Source: Nitrososphaerota archaeon (GTDB lineage: Archaea; Thermoproteota; Nitrososphaeria; Nitrososphaerales; CADDZS01). From it: a stretch of DNA of 7,313 nucleotides. Under the pieces are notes generated by a model that saw only the letters and a program-made list of their open reading frames with translations, did not search any database and had not been told where the DNA came from. Positions 4,984-7,313 of this stretch are shown here, piece by piece (the first letter of the stretch is position 1; each line of letters starts with the position of its first letter). The DNA lies in contig DAHVAI010000226.1 in the NCBI GenBank assembly GCA_027314685.1, positions 1 through 7,313 of the forward strand, read 5' to 3'. The position numbers were made by a program, and so were the translations under genes.

Positions 4984-6068
4984 ACTACGTTTGTTTTCAT
5001 TGCCACATTTTTGAGCCTTTTAATTTTTGGCGCGTACGGTTTTGTCAGTACTCCTGCTTCGCAGATTATTGCGGAAATCAGTTCGGGCGGAGTCACATCG
5101 AAGGCTGGGTTAAAGGCTCTTACCGATTCTGGGGCGGTTTGCTCGTTGCGTACTCTCTTTACCTCGTCCTCAGATCGCTCTTCGATCTTGACCATACGCC
5201 AGTCAGTCGCAAAATCAAAAGTGGATAAGGGCGCCGCGACGTAGAACGGAACGTGATGTCTCTTTGCCAGAGTCGCAATCTGGTAAGTGCCGACCTTGTT
5301 GAAGACATGTCCAGTCTTTGTGATTCGATCTGCTCCCACGACGACTCTATCAATCAAACCGCGTTGCAATGAAATCCCTATGGCCGTGTCTGCCACCAGC
5401 GTCACATCGAAACCATCGTTAGTGAGTTCAAAGGCTGTCAGCCTTGCCCCCTGGAGAACTGGTCTTGCCTCAGCAGCGAAGACCTTGACTTGCTTTCCGT
5501 GGTTGACTACGGAGCGAATTACACCCAACGCGGTGCCGTAACCGACAGTTGCAAGAGCGCCTGCGTTGCAATGAGTTAGTATTGTATCATGATTCCGAAA
5601 CAATTTTGCGCCGTAGTCTGACAGTATCTTGTTTGTCTGCACATCGGCATCAGCGAGCTTTTTCACATAGGCGACCACCTTTTCCTTAGATCCATTATTC
5701 AAAGAGTTGGGAAGGCTCGAAATGATGAATCTTAGAACGGAATCAACTCCCCAAGCTAGATTCACCGCCGTTGGCCGCGCAGACCTTAGAGCGCTTGAAT
5801 CAGATTCAATCTCCCGAATTAACTCCTCTCTAGTGCCAGAGTGTGAATTCTGAACTGAAAGAGCGACCCCCATTGCACCTGCGACGCCTATTGCTGGCGC
5901 ACCCCTTATCTTCATGGTCTTAATAGCATCTACCATGTCCAGCGCCGTCTTGCATTCAATGAAACTCAGCTCCCTGGGGAGAAGTGTCTGGTCAATCATC
6001 CGAACTGAGTTGGAATAATCGTCCCACTCGATCGTTCGCTGATCAAAGAAACTAACCTTATGATCCAT
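4974..6068 (-). CDS. mtnA: Methylthioribose-1-phosphate isomerase family protein (MtnA / aIF-2B-like)
   Basis: 364 residues, full family length; ATG at 6068-6066, TAG at 4976-4974. MtnA converts 5-methylthioribose-1-phosphate to methylthioribulose-1-phosphate in methionine salvage. Signatures: IRGAPAIG (54-61), SARPTAVNLAWGVD (97-109), ILTHCNAGALAT with the expected catalytic Cys C167, VVVGADRIT with D247, and NKVGTYQIA (257-265) for phosphate binding. The arginine/proline-rich RPTAVNLAW block favours MtnA over ribose-1,5-bisphosphate isomerase and eIF2B-type subunits. Two departures: the usual GDxxNK reads GHVFNK (His at 254), and VADTAIG replaces the common DNMAA block. A TATA box at 6096-6104 suits an almost leaderless message. 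The stop codon lies inside the tRNA-Arg gene. Cytoplasmic. The substrate within this superfamily is the main doubt. Confidence 0.82.
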   Translation of the reverse strand: MDHKVSFFDQRTIEWDDYSNSVRMIDQTLLPRELSFIECKTALDMVDAIKTMKIRGAPAIGVAGAMGVALSVQNSHSGTREELIREIESDSSALRSARPTAVNLAWGVDSVLRFIISSLPNSLNNGSKEKVVAYVKKLADADVQTNKILSDYGAKLFRNHDTILTHCNAGALATVGYGTALGVIRSVVNHGKQVKVFAAEARPVLQGARLTAFELTNDGFDVTLVADTAIGISLQRGLIDRVVVGADRITKTGHVFNKVGTYQIATLAKRHHVPFYVAAPLSTFDFATDWRMVKIEERSEDEVKRVRNEQTAPESVRAFNPAFDVTPPELISAIICEAGVLTKPYAPKIKRLKNVAMKTNVVGP

Positions 6069-6082
6069 GGATTTCTATCATT

Positions 6083-6751
6083 TTGTCCATCTCTCCATTT
6101 ATAAACAAGATACTAGAACTTCTTTTACAACGGCCTATCTTGTCCTCAGAAATCTCAGAACAACGTGAAGTCAGTGGCAAAACCAAATTTGATCTTGGGG
6201 CAAGAGATCAAGAACTGCAACAAGTAATGAATACCCTTTTTTCAAAGAAACTGAATGCGGTCGTACTCGAAAGTGACAAGGACGTAAGTCTTCTTCAATC
6301 TAGAGGTTTTGGCATTAAGGAAAAGCACGATTTTTTCTTGAAAGATTACGAAGTACTCTATCTGATGTACAATGAAAAGCTCAGTCTAGTAAAGAACAAG
6401 AAAAAGATTGAATTTGCCGATTACGTCAACTTCGCGATAGAGCGCGACGAGAATGCTTGGACGCGATTTTTGATATTCAGAGACTTGAGAAGCAGAGGTT
6501 ATGTTGTTCGAGAAGGCTTTGGATTTCCTATCGATTTCAGAGTATACGAAAGAGGCGATTACGGCAACAAGGCCGCTAAATACATCGTTTTTGGATTGAA
6601 TGAAGGCAAGACGATGAGCGTGGCAGATTTGAAAAAACATGTGGACGAAGTTTCGACTATGGGAAAGGAAGCGGTAGTTGCAGTAGTAGAAAGGCGCGGA
6701 GAAGTCATTTATTACAAAGCAGCAAAATGGAGGCCAATAAAACCAGTTTGA
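6083..6751 (+). CDS. endA: tRNA-intron splicing endonuclease (EndA-like) subunit, catalytic His apparently missing
   Basis: 222 residues from TTG at 6083. No ATG/GTG lies between the upstream stop (6053-6055) and this point, and the next in-frame TTG is at 6140, so the start is uncertain. An N-terminal domain (to about 95) precedes the nuclease fold: a helix (FADYVNFAIERD), then RFLIFRDLRSRGYVVREG and DFRVYERG with the catalytic-type Tyr Y155, then K195 in the place of the catalytic Lys, and the final strand GEVIYYKAAKW. Archaeal catalytic subunits such as M. jannaschii EndA have His about 10 residues after this Tyr; here the stretch is NKAAKYIVF, with Ala at 164-165. It may be the structural partner of a two-subunit enzyme, or active without that His. 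The family cuts bulge-helix-bulge introns like that in the tRNA 1.1 kb away. It ends 25 nt inside the next gene. Confidence 0.78.
   Translation: MSISPFINKILELLLQRPILSSEISEQREVSGKTKFDLGARDQELQQVMNTLFSKKLNAVVLESDKDVSLLQSRGFGIKEKHDFFLKDYEVLYLMYNEKLSLVKNKKKIEFADYVNFAIERDENAWTRFLIFRDLRSRGYVVREGFGFPIDFRVYERGDYGNKAAKYIVFGLNEGKTMSVADLKKHVDEVSTMGKEAVVAVVERRGEVIYYKAAKWRPIKPV
6095..6105. promoter_or_regulatory. Near-symmetric TATA box, probably for the mtnA-like gene
   Basis: ATTTATAAAC reads as a TATA box on both strands. On the minus strand it lies about 32 bp from the mtnA-like ATG, which is ideal. On the plus strand it lies inside the annotated 5' end of the EndA-like frame and would suit a start further in, near 6140. 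Confidence 0.5.
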
Positions 6752-7313
6752 AAGCAATCATACTAGCAGGCGGGTTTGGTAAGCGGCTCAAACCTCTCAC
6801 AAATGACCGACCTAAACCCATGATTGAAGTCGCAGGGGTGCCGATACTGGAGTGGCAGATCGATTGGTTGCACAGGCACGACATTAACGAGTTGATAATC
6901 TGTGTAGGTTACCTCCATGATGCAGTGGTCAACTACATTGGCAGCGGCAAGAAGTTTGGTGTGAAAGTAGGATATTCTTTTGAAGAAGAACCCTTGGGAA
7001 CTGGAGGTGCATTGAAGAATGCCTCTTCACTCATGTCAGGGCCAAGCTTTCTAGCACTGAATGGGGACATCATCACTGATCTAGACCCTTGGAAGCTTGT
7101 GAAAGATCTCACTTCCGATGTGATGGGGTCTATCGCCGCTGTTCCGCTAGACAGCCCTTATGGAATCATCGAGATCGAAAAAGGCTTTGCGAGAGGGTTT
7201 CGGGAAAAACCTACGCTACACGATTATTGGATTAATGCTGGGGTCTACTGTCTTTCTACTGACATTTTGGATATGCTTCCTGACAATGGAAACATCGAAT
7301 CAACAACGATGCC
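6727..7313 (+). CDS. Nucleotide-sugar pyrophosphorylase (mannose-/glucose-1-phosphate nucleotidyltransferase), C-terminus beyond window
   Basis: An open frame of 195 codons from ATG 6727 runs off the right edge. It has the Rossmann-like nucleotidyltransferase fold: ILAGGFGKRLKPLT (13-25; nucleotide-binding loop, with K19/R20 as the usual catalytic R/K), RPKPMIEVAG, LGTGGAL (90-96), LNGDIITD with metal-binding D114, REKP (159-162) and INAGVY (169-174). The reaction joins a sugar-1-phosphate to an NTP, releasing diphosphate and giving the activated sugar for glycans or N-glycosylation. GDP-mannose pyrophosphorylase is the closest match in style, but dTDP- or UDP-glucose forms cannot be excluded. 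Its first 25 nt overlap the endA-like gene; TTG at 6748 is an alternative start right at that gene's stop. The overlap suggests cotranscription. Confidence 0.87.
   Translation, partial: MEANKTSLKAIILAGGFGKRLKPLTNDRPKPMIEVAGVPILEWQIDWLHRHDINELIICVGYLHDAVVNYIGSGKKFGVKVGYSFEEEPLGTGGALKNASSLMSGPSFLALNGDIITDLDPWKLVKDLTSDVMGSIAAVPLDSPYGIIEIEKGFARGFREKPTLHDYWINAGVYCLSTDILDMLPDNGNIESTTM

Noticed and set aside
4766..5244. Plus-strand frames across the tRNA and the end of mtnA
   Set aside because: They run through a structured tRNA on the other strand and overlap each other; no protein signature.
6081..6092. TTTTGTCCATCT resembles the TTTTGTCCACTT of the tandem repeats
   Set aside because: A single short match without the rest of the unit; probably chance.

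Overview
The window looks archaeal, most likely from the thaumarchaeal/TACK side. The grounds are an intron-bearing tRNA-Arg with a bulge-helix-bulge fold at its splice sites, a tRNA-splicing-endonuclease family protein, an archaeal-type MtnA isomerase, A/T-rich TATA boxes 25-40 bp from start codons with little or no Shine-Dalgarno sequence, and an archaeal tyrosine integrase beside a tRNA 3' end. The lineage is an inference; no marker gene settles it.

Layout from left to right. (1) 1-1165, minus: a secreted glutamic (family G1, eqolisin-like) endopeptidase precursor, cut off by the left edge. (2) 1166-1631: a non-coding stretch with the peptidase promoter, a near-palindrome, a TCGA-rich segment with a hairpin, and three tandem ~34-bp repeats. 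(3) 1632-2653, minus: a zinc-ribbon protein whose start is missing or damaged, preceded by a 67-residue protein. (4) 2654-2753: a divergent promoter region with two identical TTGTGCACC sites 30 bp apart. (5) 2754-3497, plus: a winged-helix-type DNA-binding protein, tail-to-tail and overlapping by 17 nt with (6) 3481-4776, minus: a full-length tyrosine recombinase. (7) 4777-4831: the integrase promoter with a perfect 6-4-6 inverted repeat. (8) 4832-4983, minus: tRNA-Arg(CCG) with a 74-nt intron. (9) 4974-6068, minus: an MtnA-family sugar-phosphate isomerase whose last 10 nt lie inside the tRNA gene. (10) 6083-6751, plus: an EndA-like tRNA splicing endonuclease subunit. (11) 6727-7313, plus: a nucleotide-sugar pyrophosphorylase, cut off by the right edge.

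Interpretation. Positions from about 4831 leftwards look like the integrase-proximal end of an element inserted at the 3' end of a tRNA-Arg gene. The integrase, the winged-helix protein, the 67-residue protein and the zinc-ribbon protein would form its regulatory/integration end. Positions from the tRNA rightwards look like host chromosome (tRNA, mtnA, endA, sugar nucleotide synthesis). No second copy of the tRNA 3' end is visible to the left, so the other element boundary is probably outside the window. Whether the peptidase is cargo or host cannot be decided here.
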